A stretch of DNA of 64,000 nt from NCBI RefSeq assembly GCF_033115175.1, contig NC_084830.1:116958709-117022708 (forward strand). The letters run 5' to 3'. The notes under the pieces were generated by a model, which was not told where the DNA came from, searched no databases, and saw nothing but the letters and a program-made list of their open reading frames with translations. This document shows positions 1 to 9,119 of the stretch, in pieces (the first letter of the stretch is position 1; each line of letters starts with the position of its first letter). This DNA is from Lepus europaeus (taxonomy: Eukaryota > Chordata > Mammalia > Lagomorpha > Leporidae). The position numbers and the translations under genes were made by a program.

Positions 1-36
1 ATGCAAATGTCCAAACTATTAAATTTTACAGCTTAC

Positions 37-145
37 ATATGAAAAATTCAAAAAGCTCGTGAAAACCAAATGAAAATAAATTTTTGTTAGTCTAAAAAAA
101 ATCTGAAATCCATGCATATTAGTGATTTTCAGAAAGTTCAGTGAA
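37..145 (+). mobile_element. Short palindromic MITE-like repeat, copy 1
   Basis: The segment opens with a decayed form of TTCAAAAAGTTCATGGAAAA, carries an interior resembling GAAATCCATGCATA, and closes with AAAGTTCAGTGAAG. The same words recur in the opposite orientation at 516-640 and in part near 17.7 and 48.2 kb, which is why I treat it as one family. A SINE follows directly at 146. The family name is not certain; a non-autonomous DNA transposon is my inference from the near-palindromic ends. Confidence 0.5.
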
Positions 146-453
146 GGATAGGCCTTTGGCACAGCAGTTCAGACACTCCTTGGGATAACCCTATCCCATA
201 TCACAGTAAGTGCCCAAGTCTGAGTCCCAGCTCATCTCCTAATTCCTGATTCTTCTTGCTAATGTGTACCTTCAGAGTCAGTAAGTGATAGATCAAGCAG
301 CTGGGTCCATGACACTGACATGGGAAATGCAGTTTGAGTTTTGCGCACCAGTCTGGTCCACCTCTAGCTGTTGTGGTATTTGGGGAATCAATCAGAAGAT
401 AGAAAATTTCTCTATGTCTGTTTCTGTCACTTAGCCTTTACAATAAAACAGAA
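146..453 (+). mobile_element. CSINE (old copy)
   Basis: A tRNA-like head (TTTGGCACAGCAGTTCAGAC) is followed by the CSINE body, with GGGGAATCAATCAGAAGATAG standing for the usual GGGGAGTGAACCAGCAGATGG. The tail is CT-rich, then A-rich. Divergence is high, so this is an old member. It abuts MITE copy 1 on the left and a U2-like fragment on the right. Confidence 0.75.
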
Positions 454-454
454 A

Positions 455-491
455 TGCTGCTTGGCCTTTTGGCTACAATTAAATGTATAAT
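455..491 (+). pseudogene. U2 snRNA-like 5' fragment
   Basis: About 35 bases match the 5' end of U2 snRNA, including the invariant GGCCTTTTGGCTA core followed by an ATTAAATGTA stretch in place of ATCAAGTGTA. I count roughly 27 of 35 identical. Only the 5' piece is present, and A-rich sequence follows. It would be a truncated retrocopy, not a functional snRNA. Chance similarity cannot be excluded at this length. Confidence 0.45.
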
Positions 492-515
492 AAAATAAAA
501 ATAAATTGTAAAATA

Positions 516-640
516 TTTTAGAAGTTCATGAAAAACATGTAATAAGAAAATACTATGCAGGTATTCCAAAATATTTTTGCACTACAACAAGTTTATTTTT
601 AATTCTATTTTTCCATGAACTTTTTGAAAGCCCCTCCTCA
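516..640 (-). mobile_element. Short palindromic MITE-like repeat, copy 2
   Basis: The left end reads AGAAGTTCATGAAAAA and the right end reads TTTTTCCATGAACTTTTTGA, so the termini are inverted repeats of each other. The interior contains ACTATGCAGGTATTCCAAAA and TTTGCACTACAACAAGTTTA, matching the reverse of copy 1. About 125 bp with no coding capacity, consistent with a MITE. Confidence 0.5.
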
Positions 641-654
641 CATATTTATTTTAC

Positions 655-949
655 AGATTTTTTCCAAGATCTATTTTATTTAAAAATAATTACAGAGAGG
701 AAGAGACAGAGACAGAAATCTTGCATCTACTGGTTCACTCCCAAGGTGACCACAATGGCCAAGGCTGGAAGCCTGGAACAACAACTAGGTCTCATTATGT
801 GGGTTTCAGCATACCAAGAAATTGAGCCATCTTCTGCTGATTTATCCAGAAAGCTGGATCGTAAATGGAACAGCTGGGCATTGAACTGGGGCTCATATGA
901 TAGGAAGGCATTGCAGGCAGCAGATGAACCTGCTGTACCACACTGGCTG
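655..949 (-). mobile_element. CSINE (old copy)
   Basis: Antisense CSINE. The A/T-rich tail complement (ATTTTATTTAAAAATAATTA) comes first, then GAGAGGAAGAGACAGAGACA, TGGTTCACTCCC and the AGCTGGATC core. It ends at the tRNA-like head complement (CTGCTGTACCACACTGGC). Moderately diverged. A 69-codon frame running through it is not a gene. Confidence 0.8.
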
Positions 950-965
950 TTTTGAAAAACTACAT

Positions 966-1253
966 CAAGGATAGATTTCTGTCCTATTAAGATACCTGCG
1001 CCCCATTTCAGAGTACCTGAGTTTAATGCCAGGCTCTTGTTTCCAATTTAAGTTTCCTGCTAATGCAGAACCTGAAAGCAACTGTGATACCCGAAGCAGT
1101 AAATCTCTGCCATTCACGTGGAAGATCTGCACTGAGTTCCCATCGCTCACTCTGTTCAACCCCACTGTTGCAAGCATGTGAGGAGTGAACCAGAGAATGC
1201 TTGTATTTCTCTCTCTCTCTCACTCTCATTCTCTGCCTCTGGGATAAATACAT
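966..1253 (+). mobile_element. CSINE (old copy)
   Basis: A diverged sense CSINE. The body includes TTTCCTGCTAATGCAG, GAGGAGTGAACCAGAGAATG and a CT-rich stretch, then a GATAAATACATAAAAATTAAA tail-like end. The next SINE inserted into this tail, and its left target duplication begins at 1254. Confidence 0.65.
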
Positions 1254-1272
1254 AAAAATTAAAGCAAAAGCA

Positions 1273-1616
1273 GACCAGCGCCGTGGCTCAACAGGCTAAT
1301 CCTCCGCCTGCGGTGCCGGCACACCGGATTCTAGTCCCGGTCAGGGCACCAGATTCTATCCCGGTTGCCCCTCTTCCAGGCCAGCCCTCTGCTATGGCCC
1401 GGGAGTGCAGTGGAGGATGGCCCAAGTGCTTGGGCCCTAAACCCCATGGGAGACCAGGAGAAGCACCTAGCTCCTGGCTTCAGATCAGCACGGTGCGCTG
1501 GCCACAGCGCGCCAGCCATGGCGGCCATTGGAGGGTGAACCAACGGCAAAAAGGAAGACCTTTCTCTCTGTCTCTCTCTCTCTCACTGTCCACTCTGCCT
1601 GTCAAAAATAAAAAAT
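1273..1616 (+). mobile_element. CSINE, young poly(A)-tail subfamily, with TSD
   Basis: Full-length sense copy: head CCAGCGCCGTGGCTCAACAG, B-box-like GATTCTAGTCCCGG, GGGTGAACCAACGGC, then the TCTGCCTGTC-A-rich tail. It is flanked by a 19-bp perfect target-site duplication (aaaaattaaagcaaaagca) at 1254-1272 and 1617-1635, the hallmark of L1-mediated insertion. The open frame across it is fortuitous. Confidence 0.95.
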
Positions 1617-1635
1617 AAAAATTAAAGCAAAAGCA

Positions 1636-2261
1636 AAAAGAAGAAATTTCTTATGGAAAGTAGATACAAGGAAATAATCTAGACAACTGTGAATATGCCA
1701 GGGACAGGTTAAAATGCACTAATACTTTAAAATTGATAAGAATGTCAGAAAGTTATAATTCACTCAGATTTTAGTTTAAAAATTACTATCTGAAAAATAC
1801 GCTTTAAACAAATAGAGCTTTCTAATTTCAGCTATATTAGTAAGGGATACTTTTTTTAAAAAGTCAACATTTGGTTTTATAACCTAAAAATTATTTTAGT
1901 ACTGGCTTCTGATTATTTCCATATATTTCAGAAGTTCCGTAGTAATTTGGAAACACAATTCTAATTTATATCCTTTATTTTTAAGATTAATCAAATATTT
2001 TTTATTGGGAAGAAGTATAAGCAGCTAATATATTGTAATATATATTTTAAATAACACAGGTAATTGAATTTACATACTTAAAACAAGTATTAAACATAAA
2101 CAGTATATTCATTATAGTCCTACATTTTGTGTGGCCAAAGAAGTGCTTCTTCAATATAAAGGAAAGATTTACAAAGGTAAAATATAGTTCTCTTATAAAT
2201 TGCTGGGTATTTATTTTTAACTTTTATATGAAATACTGTGAAATAGAGTATATTCTTTTTA
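1636..2261. other. AT-rich unique sequence
   Basis: About 0.6 kb of A/T-rich sequence with no reading frame of note and no repeat that I recognise. Confidence 0.6.
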
Positions 2262-2730
2262 ATTTTAATTTAAGGTAAACAAATTGCAAGTATTTCATAT
2301 ATACAAATTTAGGAACATAGTGATACTTCCCACCATACCTTCTCTCCCTGTCACCCTCACTCCCACCCTCCATTCTCCTCCCTCTCCCATTTCCACTCTT
2401 AATTTTTACAAAGATCTATTTTCAGTTTACTTTATGCTTGTAAGATTAACCCTACACTAAGGAAAGAGTTCAACAAATAGTATGAAGAAAACATTCTTCC
2501 TCAAAATTAGAGACAAAGGCTATAAACAATCATTGAATCACAAAATGTCCATTTCATTCCACTACATTATATTTTCAGTACTCTAGTAGTTACCACAGAG
2601 CAGGGAAAACATAAGCTATTTCTCTTTTGGGACTACCTTATTTCACTAAGTATAACACACCCATTTTGTTGTAAAAAAACAGGACTTCATTTTTTCAAAC
2701 ACTGGGAGTATTCCATAGTGTACATATACT
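2262..2730 (-). mobile_element. L1 3' region fragment, part 1
   Basis: Antisense L1. It shares ordered phrases with 27838-28585 on the same strand, such as ATATACAAATTTAGGAACA, the C-rich CTCCCTCTCCCATTTCC tract, TTACAAAGATCTATTTTCAG and TTCCATAGTGTACATATACT. The continuation lies at 3442-3490, after two SINEs that split it. No coding capacity remains. Confidence 0.8.
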
Positions 2731-2743
2731 ATAATTTCCTTTT

Positions 2744-3074
2744 TTAAAAAAATATTAATTTATTTGAAAGTCCGAGTTACAGATAGAGAGAAGGAGAGGC
2801 AGAGACAGAGGTCTTCCATCCCCTGGTTCACTCCGCAATTGGCCGCAATGGCCGGAGCTGTGCTAATCCGAAGCTAGGAGCCAGGAGCTTCTTCCAGGTC
2901 TCCATTTGAGTGCGGAGGCCCAAGGACTTGGGCGATCTTCCACTGCTTTTCCAGGTGATAGCAGAGAACTGGATCGAAAGTGGAGCAGCCAGGACTCGAA
3001 CTGGAGCCTATATGGGATGCCAGCAATGGCAGACAGTGGCAGCTTTACTTGCTAAACCATAGCACCAGCCCCCC
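2744..3074 (-). mobile_element. CSINE inserted into L1
   Basis: Antisense copy beginning with T-rich/A-rich ATTAATTTATTTGAAAGTC, with TGGTTCACTCC and GGCCGCAATGGCCGGAGC, and ending near CTAAACCATAGCACCAGCCC. The L1 word ataatttc(c)tttt occurs just before it (2731-2743) and just after it (3075-3086), giving an imperfect target duplication. Confidence 0.9.
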
Positions 3075-3078
3075 ATAA

Positions 3079-3086
<8 letters not shown>

Positions 3087-3114
<28 letters not shown>

Positions 3115-3429
3115 TTTTTTTGGACAGGCAGTTAGAGAGAAAGAGACAGAGAGAAAGGTCTTCCTTCCGTTGGTTCACCCCACAAATGGCCGCTATGGCT
3201 GGCGCTGCGCCGATCTGAAGTTAGGAGTCAGGTGCTTCCTCCTGGTCTCCCATGTAGGTGCAGGGACCCAAGCACTTGGGCCATCCTCCTCTGCCTTCCG
3301 GGGCCACAGCAGAGAGCTGGACTGGAAGAGGAGCAACCGGGATGGGACCGGCGCCCCAACTGGGACTAGAACCCTGAGTGCCAGTGCCGCAGGTGGAGGA
3401 TTAGCCTGGTGAGCTGCGGCACCGGCCCT
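3087..3429 (-). mobile_element. CSINE, young subfamily, inserted at the same target
   Basis: Antisense young-type copy starting with a CTTTT/T-rich stretch and GGACAGGCAGTTAGAGAGAA, ending at GTGAGCTGCGGCACCGGCCC. Target words flank it at 3075-3086 and 3430-3441 (ataatttcttt). Together with its left neighbour this is a double insertion at one L1 site. Confidence 0.92.
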
Positions 3430-3490
3430 ATAATTTCTTTATTCAGTTACTAGTTGATGGACATTTGGGCTGACTGCATATCTTACCATT
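3430..3490 (-). mobile_element. L1 3' region fragment, part 2
   Basis: TAATTTCTTTATTCAGTTAC and GATGGACATTTGGGCTG match the antisense L1 sequence seen at about 28.3 kb and 37.0 kb. This resumes the element interrupted at 2730. Confidence 0.7.
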
Positions 3491-3677
3491 TAAATTTCCT
3501 CTTTTGAAAAATGCCTGTTCAAGTCCCATAGAATATATTCCACTATATATAATTTTTTCTCGGCCTTCAGGGAATTTACAGCTTAATCGAGAAAAGAGAT
3601 TTAAATATTAAAACAAATCAATGATAGGATAACAGACAAAAAGTGCAGGGTCTTAGTCCACCTGAACAAGGATGGAC

Positions 3678-4103
3678 TGGGTCCGAGGAAAGGTAAGTGC
3701 GCCGCTTGCCCGTTCCCCAGACTCCCGATCCCAGAGACAGTCAGATGCAGTGGGGAGCCAAGTCTAGTAGCAAGGACTCATTTACCTCGTGTGTAACAGA
3801 ACCTTTTATAGCACAAAACTGCAGAGTCATTGGGGCAGGGCTAAGGACCAACCAATCACTTAAAAAATCACCTTATGGGGGGATTGCAATAGGACTAGCC
3901 ATATGTCTATACACTTGTTACTAGTTTTGTTACCTCCCCTGATGTTGTGCAACCAATTAGTTTTAGTGGTAAACAACTTTGGATTCCGCCCATCTTACTT
4001 CCTCTGGGCGCCATCTTATTTACCCCTCTCGCAGGGCCCGCTGGAGAAGAGGCCGCTGGCATCATTGTCGGCAGCCTGGTCCCTCTCCGTCTGGTTCCCA
4101 ACA
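3678..4103 (-). mobile_element. Solo LTR of an endogenous retrovirus (LTR-A)
   Basis: On the minus strand the block starts TGTTGGGAACC at 4103 and can be closed at 3678 with ...CCCA, giving canonical TG...CA ends. Inside, 3802-3810 read on the minus strand give TATAAAAGG, followed downstream by an AATAAA-like GTAAATGAG and a short GC-rich R/U5-like tail. CCAATCA lies upstream. No gag, pol or env sequence adjoins it. A clean target duplication could not be found, so the 3' boundary is tentative. It separates the GC-rich block on its right from the L1 region on its left. Confidence 0.6.
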
Positions 4104-4345
4104 GTCCTCTTGCTGGGGGAAGGGGGGCTGTGGCAGCCGCGGGAGCTGCTCCAGGATCCAGTCCCCCTCCTCGTGCAACAGCAGCCTGTTCATGGCCGGC
4201 CCTGGGCACAGCGGCATCATGGCGGCAGCTGTGCACACGCTCCAGCCCACAGTCCCGCTCCTCCAGTGCCTGCAGGCTGTAGATGAAGTCCTCCTGCAGG
4301 TGTTGCAGCCGGTCCTGCACCTCCTGGAGCTAGGCGCGCTCCATG
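4104..4345 (-). pseudogene. CCDC57-like retrocopy fragment with reordered blocks
   Basis: Read on the minus strand, one frame gives LQEVQDRLQHLQEDFIYSLQ continuing ALEERD, which resembles my memory of an N-terminal coiled-coil part of CCDC57 (LQEDF-Y-LQ-LEERD). About 45 bases further downstream a different frame gives MPLCPGPAMNRLLLHEEGDW, resembling the start of the same protein (MLPL..PALNELLL..EEEW). In the normal protein the second block should come first, so the order is reversed. An in-frame TAG precedes the first block and the two blocks are in different frames, so this is not functional. LTR-A interrupts it at 4103. The identification rests on short motifs and memory only. Confidence 0.35.
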
Positions 4346-4600
4346 TTGACCCCTCATTGGCGCCGCCCGGCCCGGGGGTTGCTGTCCGCCATGGCGGTGG
4401 CCGGGGCCACGTGCACACACGCCGGGTCCCTCCCTGTGCTGCCATCCCCGGGACACCCACCGGCTGGCTCTGCGGGCCCTGGCTCAGGTTAGTTCGCGGG
4501 CTCGGCTCTGTTCTGCATAGCTCAAGCGGGAGCCCCGGGGCCTGGCCTGGCCACACCATGGCTGCGCTCATGCCCCGCAAAAAAGTACTAATGTAATCAA
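4346..4600. other. GC-rich, CpG-containing block
   Basis: Unlike its surroundings, this stretch is strongly GC-rich with many CpGs (GGCGCCGCCCGGCCCGGGG, CGCCATGGCGG) and ends abruptly at GCCCCGCAAAAAAGTAC. It may be 5'UTR or promoter sequence carried with the adjacent CCDC57-like fragment, or an independent insertion. Long frames cross it on both strands, as expected for GC-rich DNA. I see no supported protein. Confidence 0.5.
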
Positions 4601-4679
4601 CTGCTGAGTTTGACATGGTTTCCAGATGATGATGATGGTGAGGCAGGATTTTTATCACACCCTCTCATAGTTGCCTGTT

Positions 4680-4815
4680 AATTTATGTGTCAGATTAACC
4701 ACTATACTGTAATTCCCTTGGATGCAAGGATCCTGTCTTGTTATAAGCTGGGTGTTACATCTTTAATGCCTGCATATAGCATGCACACAATTAATAGCTG
4801 ATAAATCATGTATGA
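4680..4815 (+). mobile_element. L2 3' end, decayed
   Basis: The phrases CTGTAATTCCCTTGGATGC, GGATCCTGTCTTGTT and TAGCTGATAAATCATGTATGA follow the order of the L2 3' consensus (ACTGTAAGCTCC..GGGCAGGGA..TGTCTTGTT..CTCAATAAATATTTGTTGAATGA). Strongly diverged. Confidence 0.45.
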
Positions 4816-5165
4816 ACAACAGAATAAATCTTAAAGGATTTAGGCATGTACCATTTCATTACACAAGAAAATCCAATTTTTGTCAGAGCCAGTAGTGTTA
4901 AACCAAAGCACAATGTTGGAAAAGCTTGAGTTCTCTGGCAAGAATGGCAGGCCAAAGTACCTGCAGGGTAAAATACATGCAGAAGAGTCAAATAGGAGAA
5001 AACTGGAGTGGTTAGTATAACCCCAACTGAGACAGCAGGTAATCACACCCATTAGGAGACTGGAAATGTGGCACATGTGAATGAACTGAAGAAGATCTCA
5101 GCCAAGGCATGGACAATGGAAAAGGAAACTAGATATTACCCAACATCTATTAAAAGGAAAGGACT

Positions 5166-5271
5166 TGGCCCACTTTAGCAACACATATACTAAAATTGGA
5201 ATGATACAGAGAAGATTAGCATGGTCCTTGCACAATGATCACATTCAAATTCTCAAAATATCTATTTTAAA
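5166..5271 (+). pseudogene. RNU6: U6 snRNA processed pseudogene
   Basis: Nearly full-length match to the 107-nt U6 spliceosomal RNA. AACACATATACTAAAATTGG, ATGATACAGAGAAGATTAGC and ATGGTCCTTGCACAATGATC follow in the correct order. The 5' stem bases and the region after AAATTC are mutated (the GTGAAGCGTTCC segment is lost) and the terminal T-run is changed to TTTTAAAA, followed by A-rich sequence. The upstream DNA shows no obvious PSE or octamer promoter. A dead L1-mobilised retrocopy. Confidence 0.93.
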
Positions 5272-5792
5272 AAAGAAAAAGATGGAAAATCTGCTAGTAA
5301 GTTTTGACTGACTTGAGAGGAAACAAAGTGGGAGAAGTCAGGGATGACCATTTAAGTTTGGACAACAGGAAATACAGTGTTGCCTTTCCAACATAGAATA
5401 AAGCCATCAATTTCAATAGGAAAGTGATGTAATGTTTAATTTTAATCTCAGGTTTTTGCAAATCACACAGGGAACTATAAGGAGACAGTACAAGATTCTA
5501 GGATAGGTCAGTAGAGAGATCAGAAGTAGATCCATTTGCTCACAGAATGCATGAGACATAATGTCTGGACTAAACTCAAAACAGTAGTCTGAACTGTAGT
5601 GATAATCTGTAATATTAAGGGAGAACTGATAAGAGGAAAAGATTAATGAGCAGAGAAGAAACAAACTTGGGATGCTGCAGCACTAAACAGACTAAAATGC
5701 TGTCAGGCGGCAAAAGTAGCCAGCACTGGAAGGTTAAGGAGAAGGAAAGCACAAGCAAACCCTATCAAATTTTGCCACCATGAAAGACATTG
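5272..5792. other. Unique sequence, no feature seen
   Basis: Half a kilobase without recognisable repeats or a coding frame; an 83-codon minus-strand frame has no recognisable similarity. Confidence 0.5.
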
Positions 5793-5972
5793 ATTGGGGC
5801 CTGCTTTGTGGCAAAGATGGAGTTTTGGGCTCCTGGATTTGCTCTGTCTCAGTACTGGCCATTATAACCATTTGGAGAGTGAACCAGCAGAAAAGATTTC
5901 TTTCTTCCTTTCTTTTCTTTCTTTCTCACTCTCTCTAACTCTGCTTTTAAAATAAAAAATAAATAAATGAAA
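5793..5972 (+). mobile_element. CSINE with internal deletion
   Basis: The head GGGGCCTGCTTTGTGGCAAA runs quickly into GGGCTCCTGGATTTG, then TTTGGAGAGTGAACCAGCAG, a CT-rich part and AAAATAAATAAATGAAAC. The middle of the body is missing, so the copy is only about 180 bp. Confidence 0.7.
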
Positions 5973-6114
5973 CTTAAGAAAAAAGACTGATTACTCAGAA
6001 TATAATTCAGCCATGAAAATGCACTAAAAATAGAACCCAAAGCTAAAATAACCTGGTAGATTGCATAAACCCGATTTAAAGAATAACCCCAGCAACTCTC
6101 CAAATCTACACTTA

Positions 6115-6256
6115 ACAAAATGATAGCCACAGCCACACATGGCTATTTAAAGTTAAATTAATGAAAAATTCAGTTCCTCATTCACACCAACTACATTCCA
6201 ACTGCTCAAGAGTCACAGGTGGCTAGTGAATATCATTTTGGACAATGCAGATTTAG
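6115..6256 (+). mobile_element. hAT-type DNA transposon fragment (MER58-like)
   Basis: AGCCACACATGGCTATTTAA, ATTCAGTTCCTCATTCACAC, CAACTGCTCAAGAGTCACAG, GTGGCTAGTG and TTTGGACAATGCAGAT occur in the order of a common mammalian hAT-Charlie MITE (AGCCACATGTGGCTATTTAAA...CAGTTCCTCAGT...GTGGCTAGTGGC...TGGACAGCGCAGAT). The exact family name is from memory. Confidence 0.55.
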
Positions 6257-7002
6257 TTTATATCCTTGACCTCAGTAAGTTCTAACAGGCAGTATTGCTC
6301 CAGATCAATGCCTTTGAAGGTATATAAATTAGGCATTTTTCTTAAATGTGGTTCTACAATGGAATTATCATCTTTTGTATACCTTCTTCTCCTCTGTATA
6401 CAAAGTATACCCATGCATACATACTCAGACAACATTTTAGCATGAAATTCTTAAATCAAAACCAGAATCCAACTTGTACAGAACTATAATATTTATTACA
6501 AATCCCTAGGAACACTAACTATATACTGGCACAGGTCTTCATTCCTCACTATTTTTAACACATCAAGCATTTTTAATAAGCACATTTCACAGAGGGGTAT
6601 CACCAAATGAGTAAACTGAGGCCTAATGTGAGATACAGTTTTTGGAAACAGCTATAAGGAATGTCAGTTTTTCCAGAGTGTTTCCCTCCCCAGTATTGTC
6701 TTCTCAACAGGTAGAACTCAGTCAACTCCCTCCCATGTACTTCTAGAGATAGCATTTCCTTTGATCTTTCTGACAGGTGTCAAAAACATGTCCCACAAGC
6801 CATGTCAAATGCTGGCTGAGAAATCACCCATGGACCCGACACTTCCTTCTAACTATATGCTTTGTAATTGGATTATTTCATCTGACACAATTATCCACCA
6901 CTATTATGGCATATAAATGCACTTGAAACATTCAGTCCTATATTGTTTTTCTACCAAAGAACCAAAAAAAAAAAAAAAATCCTACAAGAAAGTTGTCCAG
7001 CG
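6257..7002. other. Unique sequence, no feature seen
   Basis: Mixed-composition DNA with an A-run at 6963-6979. I see no gene or firmly recognisable repeat; a short MIR-like phrase (GAGTAAACTGAGGCC) near 6610 is too little to call. Confidence 0.5.
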
Positions 7003-7200
7003 CTGGGCCTGGAACACATATGAGAAGCAAGAACCCAACTATCTGAGCCATCACACGGTGCCTCCTAGGGCAAACAGTAGCAGGAAGCTACAGTTAGGAA
7101 CAGATCCAGGACTCACTCCAATACAAGATGCAGGCATTCCAAGTGGTCAAACATTTGGTGATAAACCAGTGTCCAATACCTGTCCCTCATTGCTGACATT
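7003..7200 (-). mobile_element. CSINE remnant, antisense
   Basis: AGGAAGCTACAGTTAGGAAC, GATCCAGGACTCACTCCAAT and ACAAGATGCAGGCATTCCAA correspond to the head half of an antisense CSINE (GGAGCTGGA..GGACTCGAACC..GGGATGCAGGCATCCCAAG). Highly diverged and without the tail. Confidence 0.5.
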
Positions 7201-8631
7201 TATTTGCCTACATTTAAGAAGGTCTCATCCACAAACAGATCCAAAGTGGACTCTGACAATTCAAAAATAGACTTGAATAATAGGATGTGCATTATGAATG
7301 CATAAGAAGTATGATAAACATGGCAAAATAAATAAGAATCATCTCACTTTCCCAACTTCCCAAGTTAAAGACCAGATATTTCTAGCATATGATCGCCAAT
7401 TTCTGGCATTTTTACAACTTGAGAGGACAAAATTCACAATTGATCTGTGTCTACTGTCTTGGTATCAGTTTAAAAAAATATGTACAGCTGACAGTCAAAG
7501 TAAACTGGCTGTACAACTCAATGAAATTACTTGATTGATCAAGATTGTTCCTACTAAGCCTGTATAATTGATAACATGATTATCTTCCTAAAATTCTTAA
7601 GTACTTCTGAAATTCTTCCTTCTTTCTCTCAAGAAACTCAACATCTTCGAATCAGTCTTTGTTTTGGTCAAGGCGTTTAGCAAATTGGTTTTCTTCATCA
7701 CTAATTCTCATTTCCTGCCATACCTATTTTAGGTCAAAACTCAAACATTCCACATTAAGATTTTACTTGGTCATCTTCTACACCACCAACTATTACTAAC
7801 TCACTGTCACATTACCTTACTAAATATTTATCATGGCATTTACCACTAGGGGATCTTAATTTTTAATGGTTTTTTAATACATATGTAAAATATATGCTGT
7901 CTGTAAATCAAATCTGACTTTTCTTAGAACAAGGTTTTACCTATTTTGCTTATCACAGTGTCTGGTAAATCATAGATAATCAAATAGCTATTTAATAAAA
8001 TCCAATTAAGCTACTAGACATAAATTCCAGTGCACAGTAAATTCAGAGGATAGAAGTGTGCATAACATGAAAACAAAAGGAAACCATGGGCAAATCAAGA
8101 ATGTGGGTGATCATATAAATGATGTGAAATCTTCAAAAAGTCAACATCATGGAAAGATGGCAGCAGAGAGTTGTTTCTATTTATTTACTTTTACTTACCT
8201 ATTTATTCTATTTATTTTAAAAGAAACAAACAAGTATAAATTCAAAGTGATTTCCACAAATCCTTGAATAAATCCTCATATCAAGCCAAGACTATAAAAA
8301 TTCTTGAGAAAAATGAAGATTTTTTTCAATTAGAGTTTAGATATTCAATAATTTCTGGAATTACTGTTATTTTCACTGAGATTAAAATGGCCTTCTGGTA
8401 ATTTTGGCAAATGCCTTCATTCTGAAGCTACTGATACTGAATTATTAAGGCATAAAAGATTTAGTATCTGCAACATAAGTTTTCAAATAGAATGGCAAAA
8501 CTATGTGTGTGTGCATACTTCATTTCCTTTCATTTTTACAGACTGTTCACTAGAATATGATTTGTAAGTTTCAGGGTCAGAGAGTACCCAGAACTTATTA
8601 AAAATCTGTTATATAATAATTATTTGTTGAG
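7201..8631. other. Unique AT-rich sequence, no feature seen
   Basis: About 1.4 kb without recognised repeats; short frames only. Contains TATTTATT-rich stretches near 8180-8220 but no SINE body. Confidence 0.5.
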
Positions 8632-8868
8632 GGGTCAGCACTGGGTACAGTAGGTTAAGCCACCCTCTGCTGTGCCAGCATCCCATAAAGGTGCCAGTTC
8701 CTGTCCTAGCTGCCCACTTTCAATCCACTTCCCTGCTAATGCACCTGGGAAATATGGCCCAAGACCTTGGGCAACTGTCACCCACAAGGGAGACTTGGAA
8801 AGAACCAGTGGATCTCTCCTACTCTCTCTATAATTGTCTTTCAAATAAATAAATAAATCTTTTTAAAA
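8632..8868 (+). mobile_element. CSINE (ATAAAT-tail type, shortened)
   Basis: Head GGGGTCAGCACTGGGTACAG, then CAGCATCCCATAAAGGTGCC, GCTAATGCACCTGGGAAA and tail TTTCAAATAAATAAATAAAT. The body lacks part of the usual 3' half, making it about 237 bp. Confidence 0.88.
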
Positions 8869-8925
8869 ATTAGCATTGTTTTTAACATAATTTTTGGATT
8901 AATTAATGAACTGAATTCCTATAGA

Positions 8926-9119
8926 ATGCTGGATCTCCAACATTAATATAAAATAGAATCACCCGGAGCATTTCCAAAAAAGAAAAAGAGGACAAGAACA
9001 GACTTCAAGAGTCTATGTTCAACATTTTTCAAGTATGGCCCAAGAATATGTATTTCTAACAAGCTGCTATGTGATACTGATGCTACAGCCAGGGGAGTCA
9101 CATTCTGAGAACTACTGCT
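8926..9119 (+). mobile_element. MER5A-type hAT DNA transposon
   Basis: AATAGAATCACCCGGAGCAT, AATATGTATTTCTAACAAGC, TGCTATGTGATACTGATGCT and ACATTCTGAGAACTACTG follow MER5A order closely (GAATCACCTGGAG...ATTTCTAACAAG...GTGATGCTGATGCTGCT...CTTTGAGAACCACTG). Non-autonomous, about 190 bp, an ancient eutherian insertion. Confidence 0.85.

Noticed and set aside
1283-1618. 111-codon open frame
   Set aside because: It lies entirely inside a CSINE with a target duplication; the same frame recurs in other young copies (e.g. 31681-32016), as expected for a repeat.
3979-4596. 205-codon plus-strand frame and 198-codon minus-strand frame (4062-4658)
   Set aside because: They cross LTR-A and the GC-rich block, overlap each other on both strands and show low-complexity G/P/R/A-rich text; only short CCDC57-like stretches are meaningful.
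5166-5271. Functional U6 gene
   Set aside because: Mutated 5' stem, lost 3' segment, no clean T-run terminator and no PSE/TATA seen upstream.
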